Source of the DNA: Pirellulaceae bacterium
GTDB lineage: Bacteria; Planctomycetota; Planctomycetia; Pirellulales; Pirellulaceae
Assembly: GCA_016784735.1 (NCBI GenBank)
Contig: JADHUC010000054.1
Coordinates: forward strand, 1-44,495
Reading direction: 5' to 3'
Length of the DNA stretch: 44,495 nucleotides
Part shown: positions 31,073 to 40,130 of the stretch, piece by piece
Layout of the letters: each line of letters begins with the position of its first letter
Position numbering within the stretch: the first letter of the stretch is position 1
The notes under the pieces: model-generated
What the model was told of the DNA's origin: nothing
Seen by the model: the letters and a program-made list of their open reading frames with translations, nothing else
Databases searched by the model: none
Position numbers and translations under genes: made by a program

Positions 31073-32437
31073 ATGGCGAGCAACGAGCGAGATATCTGGC
31101 TAATCAACGGATACTGCTCCGGCAACTTGTCCGAGGACGAGTTTGAGGAACTGGAGCAGCGGCTTCGCCAAAGTAGCGAGGTGCGGCAATTGCTTGTCCA
31201 GTACCGCGTCCTGGAATCCGCTCTGCCGTCGGCCGCTGCTTGTTCCAGTGCTCAACCGGCCACATCGCCACGGGCAACGGAAGACGGTCGGCGACGTTGG
31301 CGCGTTGAAGTGCTGGCCATAGGCGCGATGTTCCTGCTGATGGCCGGAGGCATCGCCCTTCTCTGGTCACGGGATTCAGGATTGATCGATTCAGACGACC
31401 CTCGCCACGTTGCCGTGATTACGCAAGCTGTTGGCGCTTACGATCAGAAGAACGTCGCCATCCGTCCCGGTCAAGCAGTCGTTTCCGGCGAAATTGCCCT
31501 CGATCGCGGAGTCGTTCGTCTCGATTTTGTCAGTGGCGCTCGAGTCGCGATCGAAGGCCCCGCACGCCTCGAAGTCATCGACGACATGCACGTCGTTCTT
31601 GGCCACGGCGTAGTGACCGCGACGGTGCCGGAGGCGGCGATCGGATTTGCCGTGGAGACGGGAACCGCGAACGTTGTGGATTGGGGCACGGCGTTCGGCG
31701 TTTCCGTTACGGAAGACGGGACAACCGACGTCTGCGTATTCGAGGGCCAGGTATCCGTGAACCGCAAGGGAACTGTGTCTACCAATTCCGCGTTGGTTCG
31801 GGAAGGTCAGGCCGTACGGGCATCACGGCAATCCAACACGCTTGAATCGACCGAGTACAGAGTTGCCGCCTTTGAGAAAGCGTGGCCTGTGAACTCAGGC
31901 GTCCTGCAGGCAACCGGCTCTATGAAGTTTGTCTCTCCGGGCCCGAATCTTGATCCGGAGAAGTACGAAGACAATGAGCACATCGTGATCTTCCCGGAGA
32001 AGAAGAACGTTCAGCTCGATGCGGCGACTCGGGTCGGGCAATCGGATCCAGGTGAGTTCCGGCTCGTTCCTTTCGAACAGACGAAGACGATCCCTGCCGG
32101 TCAGCGCGTTTCCAGCTACCTGCTGCAACTCAAATCTGCGTGGACCGAAGAGCGTCAGGATCGGAAACAGCGTGTCGTGGGGCAGGTCACATTCGCCGAG
32201 CCCATCGTCGGTCTGATTTCGAGAAATCGTTTGATCAAGGAAACAGACTCACTGTTTGGAAACCCAAAGCTCAATTACGAAACACCTTCGCGATCGGTTG
32301 AGCCTCGTCCCGAGGGCGATCCGCGGGAGGGCTTTGACAAGATCATTTTGGCCGCCGACCAGCGCACATTGATCCTGGACCTGCAGGCGTCTCCGAATCG
32401 GATCGATCAGATACGAGTACTGGTCGAGGCCCCTTAA
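31073..32437 (+). CDS. FecR-like transmembrane regulator, paralogue of the one at 24-25 kb
   Basis: A 454-residue single-pass membrane protein. Cytosolic part about 1-75 with an anti-sigma-like helical start (LINGYCSGNLSEDEFEELEQRL); membrane helix about 78-98 (VEVLAIGAMFLLMAGGIALL); FecR domain about 115-255 (LDRGVVRLDFVSGARVAIEGP, VDWGTAFGVSV, VCVFEGQVSV); and a C-terminal domain, 271-454, clearly homologous to that of the minus-strand protein (PVNSGVLQ, MKFVSPGP, GQRVSSYLLQL, ILAADQRTLIL, DQIRVLV). It probably sequesters or activates the sigma factor encoded at 29.0 kb in response to an extracytoplasmic signal. The sigma gene is separated from it by a sulfatase gene. Inferred function; architecture directly visible. 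Confidence 0.9.
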   Translation: MASNERDIWLINGYCSGNLSEDEFEELEQRLRQSSEVRQLLVQYRVLESALPSAAACSSAQPATSPRATEDGRRRWRVEVLAIGAMFLLMAGGIALLWSRDSGLIDSDDPRHVAVITQAVGAYDQKNVAIRPGQAVVSGEIALDRGVVRLDFVSGARVAIEGPARLEVIDDMHVVLGHGVVTATVPEAAIGFAVETGTANVVDWGTAFGVSVTEDGTTDVCVFEGQVSVNRKGTVSTNSALVREGQAVRASRQSNTLESTEYRVAAFEKAWPVNSGVLQATGSMKFVSPGPNLDPEKYEDNEHIVIFPEKKNVQLDAATRVGQSDPGEFRLVPFEQTKTIPAGQRVSSYLLQLKSAWTEERQDRKQRVVGQVTFAEPIVGLISRNRLIKETDSLFGNPKLNYETPSRSVEPRPEGDPREGFDKIILAADQRTLILDLQASPNRIDQIRVLVEAP

Positions 32438-32633
32438 CCCGTATCCACCACGCCCTTGGTGCGGGGCCTGACGCGCCGTCGTCGCTACGCTCGCCACACC
32501 GTGGCCACAGAGAACACCTGCCGTCTGGCGACGGTGCTACATTTCCGCTTGAGAGAAACAGCATGGACACGTCAGTGACAATCGAGATCAAGAAGAGGGA
32601 AGAGTGCCCCACGACTTCGAAAAGGAATACGCC

Positions 32634-35171
32634 ATGAAGACGACGAAACATCTTGCGCGATCACTCACCATCTTCGCGCTCGTGATGTGCAGCCTCGCCG
32701 CCGCGGAGGAAAAGCACGACTATCCGCTGGCCCCGATGTCGTTCGAGAAAGTGACTCTTCAGGACAACTTCTGGCTGCCCCGACTCAAGCTCCAGGCGGA
32801 ATCGACCGTTCCGCATGCTCTGGTGCAGACCGAGCCGGCGGTGGAAAATCTTCGCCGCTGCGGCAACTTCCTGCATGGGCGAGGCGGTGAATTGCCATTT
32901 CCCCATCGCTTTGTCTCTTCGGACCTCTACAAGGTGATGGAGGGGGCCGCCTATCTATTGATGATCAAGCCGGATCCCGGTCTGGAAAAACAACTGGACG
33001 GGATTATCGACGTGATCGCCGAGGCTCAGCAGGACGATGGCTACCTGTATGTCTCGCACATCTGCGGAGTCGCCCGCCCACAGCAGATGGGCGAGACGCC
33101 CTACTCCTGGGTCGTCCACAGCCACGAGCTCTACAACTTGGGCCATATGTACGAGGGCGCCATCGCTTACTACCAGGCCACAGGAAAAGACAAATGGTTG
33201 AAGGTCGCCGAGAAGAGCGCCCGTCACTTCAACAAGGTCTTCTTCGAAGGCGATCCAAACTACAGCGACGGCCGTCCGGTCATGCAAGCGCCGGGACATC
33301 AGGAACTGGAACTGGCGTTGTGCAAGCTGTACCGTGTGACTGGAAAACGTCTGTATCTGGACATGGCCCAGAAGTTTCTCGACGTCCGTGGCGTCACCTA
33401 TCGCCCGGAAGGCGAAGGAACGATGTCGCCATCCTACGCCCAGCAGCACAAGCCGGTCGTCGAACAGACTCAGGCCGTCGGCCATGCCGTGCGTGCCGGT
33501 TATCTCTATGCCGGCATGGCGGACATGAGCGCGCTGACCGGCGACATGTCCTACGCCGGGGCCGCCGAGAAGATCTGGCACGACATCGTCGATACGAAGA
33601 TGCACATCATCGGCGGATTGGGCGCTACGCATGGAATCGAAGGCTTTGGGCCGGCCTACGATCTGCCCAACCGACAGACGTACAACGAAACGTGTGCGGC
33701 AGTGGCCAATGTGCTGTTCAACTTTCGCATGTACCTGCTGCACCAAGACGCCAAGTACTTCGACGTAGCCGAGGTCGCTCTGTTGAACAACTCACTGGCC
33801 GGCATGGGGATGGCGGGCGACAGCTTCTTCTATGTCAACGTCCTGGAAACCGACGGTGTTCCGATGTTCAATCATGGGTCGGGAGGCCGCGCCGAGTGGT
33901 TTGGCTGTGCGTGTTGTCCGTCGAATCTGGCTCGTCTGATTCCACAAGTCTCCGGCTACATGTACTCGCACACGGATGACGAGATCTGTCTGGGGTTGTA
34001 TGGCAGCAGCCGCACTGAGATTCCTCTGGCTGGCGGCAACGTAACGATTGAGCAAGAGTCGAACTACCCCTTCGACGGTAGAGTCCGACTGAAAATCGAT
34101 CCCACAAGCAATCTAGCGTTTGTTCTGAAGTTGCGCATTCCCACATGGGCACGCGGGCAGTTCGTGCCCGGCGCTCTCTATCAGTACATTGACGGCCTGC
34201 AGCCCAAATGGACTCTTAAGGTCAACGGACAGGCAGTCGACGCTTCACCGACCAAGGGATTCGCCGCGATTCAGCGCATCTGGCAGGCGGGCGATACCGT
34301 GGAATTGAATCTGCCCATGCCGGTCCGTTACAGCAAAGCGATCGATCAGGTCGAGGCCAATCGTGACCGGATCGCCATCACCCGGGGACCGTTGGTCTAC
34401 TGTGCCGAGCAAGCAGACAATCTGGCAGCGGCCAAGTTGCACGAACGAGCCGATATTGTCCAGCGGTTCTATGTTCCGGGGCCTGCCGATCCAGCGGAGA
34501 TCGAGACCGACGTCATCGACGGAGGTTTGCTGCAGGGCGTGGTGCGAGTTTCCGTTCCGGCAATGGAATTGACCGACAACTCCGTCACGCCATCGGCGCT
34601 CAAGCTGATCCCTTATTACGCGTGGAACAATCGCGGCGAGGATTCGATGATCGTCTGGCTGCCACGGAACGAGTCACTGGCTCGCCAGTTCATGGTCAGC
34701 AACCAGCTGTCGGCGGCCGACTACGGCAAGGTCATCGCAACGCACACGCACGAGAGCGACAGCGTGGCCGCGGTGGTGGATGGCCGCGTGCCCGACACGT
34801 CCGACGACCAGGAGCAACCCCGCTGGACCGGCCTGCCGTTCAAGAATCGCGGTCAGAACATTATCGTCGAGTTTGACCACGCGAGAACCGTGGGCAGCAT
34901 CGCGGTCTACTGGTACGAGGAAGACGGAGGCGAGGGCGAGAAGGTTCGATTGCCCCGCAATTGGTGGGTGGAGTATCGGGTAGGCGAAGGTGAGTGGACC
35001 AAAATGAAAAAGTACATCACGGACGACTACGGCCTTGATCGCGACAAATTCAATGTCGTGCGGCCGACGGCACCCCTGAAGTGTGATGCAATCAGCATTC
35101 GCATCTTGCCGCAGGTTGGCTTTTGCATGGGGGTCCACGAGGTTCAATTGCAGTTCGACGACGGAAAGTAA
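32634..35171 (+). CDS. GH127 glycosidase (beta-L-arabinofuranosidase family, DUF1680)
   Basis: An 845-residue exported enzyme. The ATG at 32634 follows AAGGA and starts a signal peptide (KHLARSLTIFALVMCSLAAA); a GTG ten codons upstream is rejected. The alpha/alpha-barrel shows VTLQDNFWLPRL, WVVHSHELYNLGHMYEGAIAYY, HIIGGLGATH, and the zinc/nucleophile site of GH127: Glu352 and Cys354 (NETC), then Cys427 and Cys428 in C-A-C-C-P-S-N, matching the Glu/Cys/Cys/Cys ligands and catalytic cysteine known from HypBA1. C-terminal beta domains follow, the last (about 720-845) a discoidin-like carbohydrate-binding module (TVGSIAVYWYEEDGG). It suggests an L-arabinofuranose-like or other L-sugar in the substrate. 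It lies 196 bp after the FecR-like gene, a gap with no visible gene. Confidence 0.93.
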   Translation: MKTTKHLARSLTIFALVMCSLAAAEEKHDYPLAPMSFEKVTLQDNFWLPRLKLQAESTVPHALVQTEPAVENLRRCGNFLHGRGGELPFPHRFVSSDLYKVMEGAAYLLMIKPDPGLEKQLDGIIDVIAEAQQDDGYLYVSHICGVARPQQMGETPYSWVVHSHELYNLGHMYEGAIAYYQATGKDKWLKVAEKSARHFNKVFFEGDPNYSDGRPVMQAPGHQELELALCKLYRVTGKRLYLDMAQKFLDVRGVTYRPEGEGTMSPSYAQQHKPVVEQTQAVGHAVRAGYLYAGMADMSALTGDMSYAGAAEKIWHDIVDTKMHIIGGLGATHGIEGFGPAYDLPNRQTYNETCAAVANVLFNFRMYLLHQDAKYFDVAEVALLNNSLAGMGMAGDSFFYVNVLETDGVPMFNHGSGGRAEWFGCACCPSNLARLIPQVSGYMYSHTDDEICLGLYGSSRTEIPLAGGNVTIEQESNYPFDGRVRLKIDPTSNLAFVLKLRIPTWARGQFVPGALYQYIDGLQPKWTLKVNGQAVDASPTKGFAAIQRIWQAGDTVELNLPMPVRYSKAIDQVEANRDRIAITRGPLVYCAEQADNLAAAKLHERADIVQRFYVPGPADPAEIETDVIDGGLLQGVVRVSVPAMELTDNSVTPSALKLIPYYAWNNRGEDSMIVWLPRNESLARQFMVSNQLSAADYGKVIATHTHESDSVAAVVDGRVPDTSDDQEQPRWTGLPFKNRGQNIIVEFDHARTVGSIAVYWYEEDGGEGEKVRLPRNWWVEYRVGEGEWTKMKKYITDDYGLDRDKFNVVRPTAPLKCDAISIRILPQVGFCMGVHEVQLQFDDGK

Positions 35172-35246
35172 TCGGAAACCACTCGCGACGCGCCCCGGTT
35201 CTCGCTGGGCGACGCCAGAAGCAACCAACAAAGAGGAGCTCTACCC

Positions 35247-38200
35247 ATGAGAGTCTTACCAATGATCGCGTCTCTGCTGTTTTCCTCGGCAGTGGCTGCG
35301 GCGGAATTCACGGACGATGTTATCGAGATCGCGAGACTCCAAGGTGGCCTGGCCGTTGTGATCGGTTGCGACGATGCACGCGTGGCCACGGACCTCGTGG
35401 AACGCGGATTTGTCGTCCAAGCACTCGACGACGACAGGGCGGCCGTGGCCGAAGCCAAGCGAGTCTTCTCCACCGCCGGAGTTCATGGGCAGGCCACCGC
35501 AATTGAGTTCGACGGCGAGTGTCTTCCTTACGTTGACAACCTTGTGAACCTGCTCGTCTTGCCAAATACGAGATCCGAGATACCGGAATCCGAACTGGAC
35601 CGTGTTCTGGCGCCGCGCGGCGTGCTGGTAGCCAGATCCGCATCGAAAGCTACCAATCTCGAGTTCCGGCAAGTGGGCGGTTTGTTCGTTCATCACAAAC
35701 CCGTTCCCGACACGATCGATGACTGGCCAATGCACATGTACGAGCCGGGAAACAACGCGGTCAGTCGGGACAGCGTGGTCGGTCCGCCCAAGCGTCTCCA
35801 ATGGCGGAGCGGACCCTCGTGGACACGGTCGCATGAGTTTGCGTCGAGCCTGAACGCCATGGTCTCGATGGACGGCAAGCTGTTCTACGTCATGGATGAA
35901 GGATCTCGCTTGAGCCCCCTCCTACCGGAAAAGTGGACGCTCATCTGCCGCGACGGATTCAACGGCATCGTCCTCTGGAAGCGACCGCTACCGTCGTGGC
36001 ACACCCACTGGTGGCCCGTCAAGTCCGGTCCGACTCAAGCCATGCGCCGGTTGGTCGCCCAGGATGACAAGCTCTACATCCCTCTGGGTGTCGGCACGCC
36101 ACTTTCGGAACTTGACGCGGCAACCGGGGAAACCATCCGCACGTTCGAGGGCACCGAAGGCATCGAAGAAATCCGGGTCTCCGAAGACACGATCTTCCTG
36201 CTCACCAGCGACGCCGTCGCGGAGCAACAGACATACAATATGTCGACCGTCGAGGTCTGGAATGCGGCGGGGAACGCCACGGGCCAGTTCAAGTGGGACG
36301 ATCGCCCGCGAATGATCTCTGCAATCGATCGGAAAAGCGGCAAACAACAGTGGAAGCAAGCATACCCGGTCATGACCGTGACATTGGCAATCGACGGCAA
36401 GCGACTCTACTTTCACAACGGCGCCGAGGTCGTGGCGATCAACCGGGAGACCGGCGAGCACGTGTGGAGTTCGGAGAGTCTGGAACTCAAGCAGTACAAG
36501 CTGGGTACGGCCACGGCCCCATCGCTTCTGGTCCACGAGGATGTCGTCATCTGCGGTCAAGGATTTGACTTTGACGAGGGTATCATGCTTGCGCTCTCAG
36601 CGGAAACTGGAGAGACTCTCTGGAAAGAGGTGCATCAGTCATCCGGTCACAGTTCACCCGATGATATCCACATTGTCGACGGGCTCCTGTGGGACGCCGG
36701 TATCGCCAGGATTCAGAAGATGGGTGGGGTCTACCGCGGCCGCGACCTCCGCACGGGCGAGGTCAAGCGTGAGTTCCCACTGGACGTGGAACACAACTCC
36801 TGGTTCCACCAAAGATGCTACCGGTCCCGGGCCACCGAAAGATTCCTCATGCCCTCGGCAACCGGCATCGAGTACGTCGACGTCAGGGGCGAACATTGGG
36901 AAACGAATCACTGGGTGCGAGGTGCCTGCCTGTACGGCATTCTCCCGGCTAACGGTCTGACCTACGCCACACCACACCCCTGTGCCTGCTTCATGGAATC
37001 GATGGTCCGAGGCTTCAGTGCGTTTGCGGCTGACAGCAGCCAGACGCCTGAAGAGCAGGGGATGAAAGGTGATCTTCGATTCCGGAAGGGCCCTGCGTAC
37101 GACGCACTTACCCGTTCCGACGCGACACCGGAAACCGCCATCTTTGACTGGCCCATGTATCGGCACAATGCGGCGCGGAGCGGTTATGCCTCGACGCAGG
37201 TGAAAGCCGAAGCACGTGAGGCTTGGACGACGGACATTGGCAACCGGATCACTCCGCCAATTGCGGCGGGGGGAATGGTGTTTGTGGCGGCGGTCGACCA
37301 GTGCACGATCCACGCGCTCGACGAGAACGATGGGACTTCCCAGTGGACGTTCATGGCCAACGGGCGGATCGATTCACCTCCAACCTACTATCGGGGCCGC
37401 CTGTTCTTTGGTTCGGCCGATGGATGGCTCTACTGCCTCGATGCAACGGACGGCCGGCTTGCCTGGAGATTCCGCGCCGCACCTAACGAGAGAATGCTGG
37501 TCAACGATGGTCGAGTTGAATCGGTCTGGCCGGTCCATGGCAGCGTGTTGATTGAGAACGACACCATCTTCGGCCTCGCCGGCAGGTCTCTCTTTCTCGA
37601 TGGGGGGATGTATCTGAGCCTGCTCGACCCAAGCACGGGCGAGTTGATTGCGACGCATAAGTGGGATGATATCGACCCGGAAACCGGCAAGAGCATGCAG
37701 CTCTCCAACGAGGGCCTCAAGATGGTCCCGTCGAATTCCGATCTGCTGGTAAGCGATGGGAGTTACCTTTACCTCAAAGCCCAGAAGATCGGGCTCGATG
37801 GGAAGCGGGTCTTCCCGGATCGCGGCAACCGCACGCTCTACACCATCGGCAAGTCCGACCAGATGGGCGACGACACGCACCTGTTCGCGCCGCCCGGCTT
37901 CCTCGACACGGCCTGGCACCATCGCAGCTACTGGCTCTACGGCCGAGCGGCCGGATCGGGTTGGGGTGGGTGGATGAAGCCCGGCAAGTATGTTCCCGCC
38001 GGGAGGATCCTCGTCTTCGACGAGGCGAAGAATGTGTTTGGATTCGGTCGTGAGCCGGCCTTCTTCGCCCAATCGCACGTGATGGAATACCAGCTCTTCT
38101 CCGCCCAAGCCGATGCCTACCAGGACGACAACTGGAAGAAATTGGCCGAGCACAATAAGAGCAAGGAGGTCAGCATCACGAACTGGAAGCAGAACCGCGC

Positions 38201-38561
38201 GCAACCGATCGAGAAGATGAGCGCAGTCCAGTTCAACTGGCGCACGACCGATACGCCGCTGCTTGTTCGTGCGATGGTCGGCTCGGGCGACATGCTGTTT
38301 CTTGCCGGTCCGCCGGACGTTCTCGACGAAACAACATTGCACGGCCGCTTCCTGCAGCCCGACGTCTGCGAACAAATCCAGGAGCAGCAAGATGCCATGG
38401 ATGGCCGGCTCGGCGGCATCATGTGGGCTGTCTCGGCCAAGGACGGAACGCGGCTGTCCGAACGGAAGGTCAATGTCGTACCAGTCTTCGATGGACTCAT
38501 CGCGGCCAATGAGCAGTTGCTGATGTCGACGACGGACGGCAAGGTTGTTTGTTACCGGTGA
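35247..38561 (+). CDS. Secreted PQQ-like beta-propeller protein with methyltransferase-like N-terminal region
   Basis: A 1104-residue protein starting after AGAGGAG, with a signal peptide (MRVLPMIASLLFSSAVAAA). Residues about 25-125 look like a class I methyltransferase fold: GGLAVVIGCDDARVATDLVERG, VQALDDDRAAVAEA, then IEFDGECLPYVDNLVNLLVL and ESELDRVLAPRGVLVA. The glycine-rich nucleotide loop is degenerate (VIGCDDA), and the region is exported, so methyl transfer is unlikely. The remainder contains many PQQ-type propeller repeats (AINRETGEHVWSSES, ALDENDGTSQWTF, CLDATDGRLAWRF). Such proteins occur in planctomycete degradation loci; their role is unknown. It is flanked by GH127 and a sulfatase in the ECF-led operon. 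Confidence 0.82.
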   Translation: MRVLPMIASLLFSSAVAAAEFTDDVIEIARLQGGLAVVIGCDDARVATDLVERGFVVQALDDDRAAVAEAKRVFSTAGVHGQATAIEFDGECLPYVDNLVNLLVLPNTRSEIPESELDRVLAPRGVLVARSASKATNLEFRQVGGLFVHHKPVPDTIDDWPMHMYEPGNNAVSRDSVVGPPKRLQWRSGPSWTRSHEFASSLNAMVSMDGKLFYVMDEGSRLSPLLPEKWTLICRDGFNGIVLWKRPLPSWHTHWWPVKSGPTQAMRRLVAQDDKLYIPLGVGTPLSELDAATGETIRTFEGTEGIEEIRVSEDTIFLLTSDAVAEQQTYNMSTVEVWNAAGNATGQFKWDDRPRMISAIDRKSGKQQWKQAYPVMTVTLAIDGKRLYFHNGAEVVAINRETGEHVWSSESLELKQYKLGTATAPSLLVHEDVVICGQGFDFDEGIMLALSAETGETLWKEVHQSSGHSSPDDIHIVDGLLWDAGIARIQKMGGVYRGRDLRTGEVKREFPLDVEHNSWFHQRCYRSRATERFLMPSATGIEYVDVRGEHWETNHWVRGACLYGILPANGLTYATPHPCACFMESMVRGFSAFAADSSQTPEEQGMKGDLRFRKGPAYDALTRSDATPETAIFDWPMYRHNAARSGYASTQVKAEAREAWTTDIGNRITPPIAAGGMVFVAAVDQCTIHALDENDGTSQWTFMANGRIDSPPTYYRGRLFFGSADGWLYCLDATDGRLAWRFRAAPNERMLVNDGRVESVWPVHGSVLIENDTIFGLAGRSLFLDGGMYLSLLDPSTGELIATHKWDDIDPETGKSMQLSNEGLKMVPSNSDLLVSDGSYLYLKAQKIGLDGKRVFPDRGNRTLYTIGKSDQMGDDTHLFAPPGFLDTAWHHRSYWLYGRAAGSGWGGWMKPGKYVPAGRILVFDEAKNVFGFGREPAFFAQSHVMEYQLFSAQADAYQDDNWKKLAEHNKSKEVSITNWKQNRAQPIEKMSAVQFNWRTTDTPLLVRAMVGSGDMLFLAGPPDVLDETTLHGRFLQPDVCEQIQEQQDAMDGRLGGIMWAVSAKDGTRLSERKVNVVPVFDGLIAANEQLLMSTTDGKVVCYR

Positions 38562-38569
38562 GGAACATT

Positions 38570-40012
38570 ATGAAAACGCGAAAACAATGCCGTCGCTGCA
38601 TGGCTCTCGTCTTCATCTGCATTGGTGTGGGTGGGCTTGATGCACCCGCGCACGCGGCCCAACGCCCCAACATTGTGTTCGTGCTGGCCGACGATCTTGG
38701 GTGGACCGAGTTGGGCTGTTATGGCAACACGTTCAACGAAACGCCGCACCTCGACCGGCTTGCCCGTGAAGGGATGCGGCTGACCCAGGCGTATGCCGCG
38801 GCGCCCGTTTGCTCGCCCTATCGAGCCGCGCTGCTCACGGGTCAGTACCCGGCGCGCGTTGGCCTCATCGACTACCTGCGACCATCCGACCCGCCGCTCT
38901 CGACAGACCACGTAACGATCGCGGAAATGCTGAAGCAAGCGGGCTATGCGACCGGCATGATCGGCAAGTGGCACTTGACGGGCTATCGGTATCACGGCGC
39001 GGAAACCGAAATCCGCGCGATGGATCACGGCTTCGACGAAGAGCTGGTCTCTGAGATCAAAGGCGTAGGCAACGGAGCCAACTTCTATCCCTACGTCTTT
39101 CGGACGCAGCCGATTTCCTGGTTGAACGTCCAACAGAAACGGCTTCCCGACGACGAATATCTTGTGGACCGAATGAACTTCGAGGCAGTCCAGTTCATCG
39201 AACGCCACCAGGATCGACCGTTCTTCCTTTACCTGAGCCACTATGCCGTCCACACGATCCTCAACGGAAAACCTGAACTGGTGGAGAAGTATCGCGAGAA
39301 ACACCCGCCCGGTAAAAGTACTCGGGATCGTTGCTACCTGTGCCAGGACGCCGGTCTGGTCGATGAGAGCGGAAATCATTGGGCACAAGATCACAACCCG
39401 CATTTGGCCGCGATGTTAGAGAGCATTGACGACGGCATGGGCATGATCATGGAGACACTTCAGCGGTTGAGTCTTGACGAGAACACGCTTGTCATTTTCA
39501 CCAGCGACAACGGTGGCGAGACGAGTGTGACGTCCAACAGACCGCTCCGAGCGGGCAAGTCCTCGCTGTACGAAGGCGGCATTCGCGTGCCGCTGATCGT
39601 CCGCTGGCCCCAAGTCGTTCCGGCCGGCAAAGAGTGTCACACGCCGACCAGCAACGTCGATTTCTACCCCACCCTGCTCGCATGTGCCGACGTAGGACCC
39701 GACCCACGGCAGAAGTTGGATGGCGTCCCGATTCTGCCGATCCTGAAGGATCCGCAAGCCAAACTCGATCGTGATGCGCTGTTCTGGCACTACCCCTTGG
39801 AGAAGCCCCATTTTCTCGGCGGTCGATCCTCGGGAGCGATTCGCCAGGGCGATTGGAAGCTGATCGAGTTCTTCGACACGCACACAATCGAACTCTACAA
39901 TCTCGCTCGTGACGTTGGCGAGCAAGACAACCTGGCAGACAAGCGTCCCGACAAGACTGCGGAACTGAGAAGACGCCTTGCCGACTGGCGACGAGACGCT
40001 GCCGATGAGTGA
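38570..40012 (+). CDS. S1 family sulfatase with C-S-P-Y-R active site
   Basis: A 480-residue exported sulfatase. The ATG at 38570 follows GAGG and starts the signal peptide (MKTRKQ, hydrophobic MALVFICIGVGGL, cleavage near AHA-A); the frame is open seven codons further up, overlapping the previous gene. NIVFVLADDLGWTELGCYG, Cys81 in C-S-P-Y-R (Tyr instead of the usual Ser), AALLTGQYPARVGL, GKWHLTG, FTSDNGGETSVTSNRPLRAGKSSLYEGGIRVPLIVRWP. The sequence resembles N-acetylgalactosamine-6-sulfatase-like or arylsulfatase A-like planctomycete enzymes. It lies eight bases after the PQQ-propeller gene and is followed by a 118-bp gap before the HzsA-related gene. Confidence 0.95.
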   Translation: MKTRKQCRRCMALVFICIGVGGLDAPAHAAQRPNIVFVLADDLGWTELGCYGNTFNETPHLDRLAREGMRLTQAYAAAPVCSPYRAALLTGQYPARVGLIDYLRPSDPPLSTDHVTIAEMLKQAGYATGMIGKWHLTGYRYHGAETEIRAMDHGFDEELVSEIKGVGNGANFYPYVFRTQPISWLNVQQKRLPDDEYLVDRMNFEAVQFIERHQDRPFFLYLSHYAVHTILNGKPELVEKYREKHPPGKSTRDRCYLCQDAGLVDESGNHWAQDHNPHLAAMLESIDDGMGMIMETLQRLSLDENTLVIFTSDNGGETSVTSNRPLRAGKSSLYEGGIRVPLIVRWPQVVPAGKECHTPTSNVDFYPTLLACADVGPDPRQKLDGVPILPILKDPQAKLDRDALFWHYPLEKPHFLGGRSSGAIRQGDWKLIEFFDTHTIELYNLARDVGEQDNLADKRPDKTAELRRRLADWRRDAADE

Positions 40013-40130
40013 ATCAAGGCCGAAGTAAAGTACCGAGGCTTCACTCCCGACCGTGCCTTCCTCTGCCGTCCAAAGATCGACAAGCAACTGCTACTCATGA
40101 TCTGGCAGCACAAGCTTAGAGGAAAGCTCT

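Noticed and set aside
37374-38390. A 338-codon minus-strand frame within the PQQ-propeller gene
   Set aside because: Antisense shadow with no motifs.
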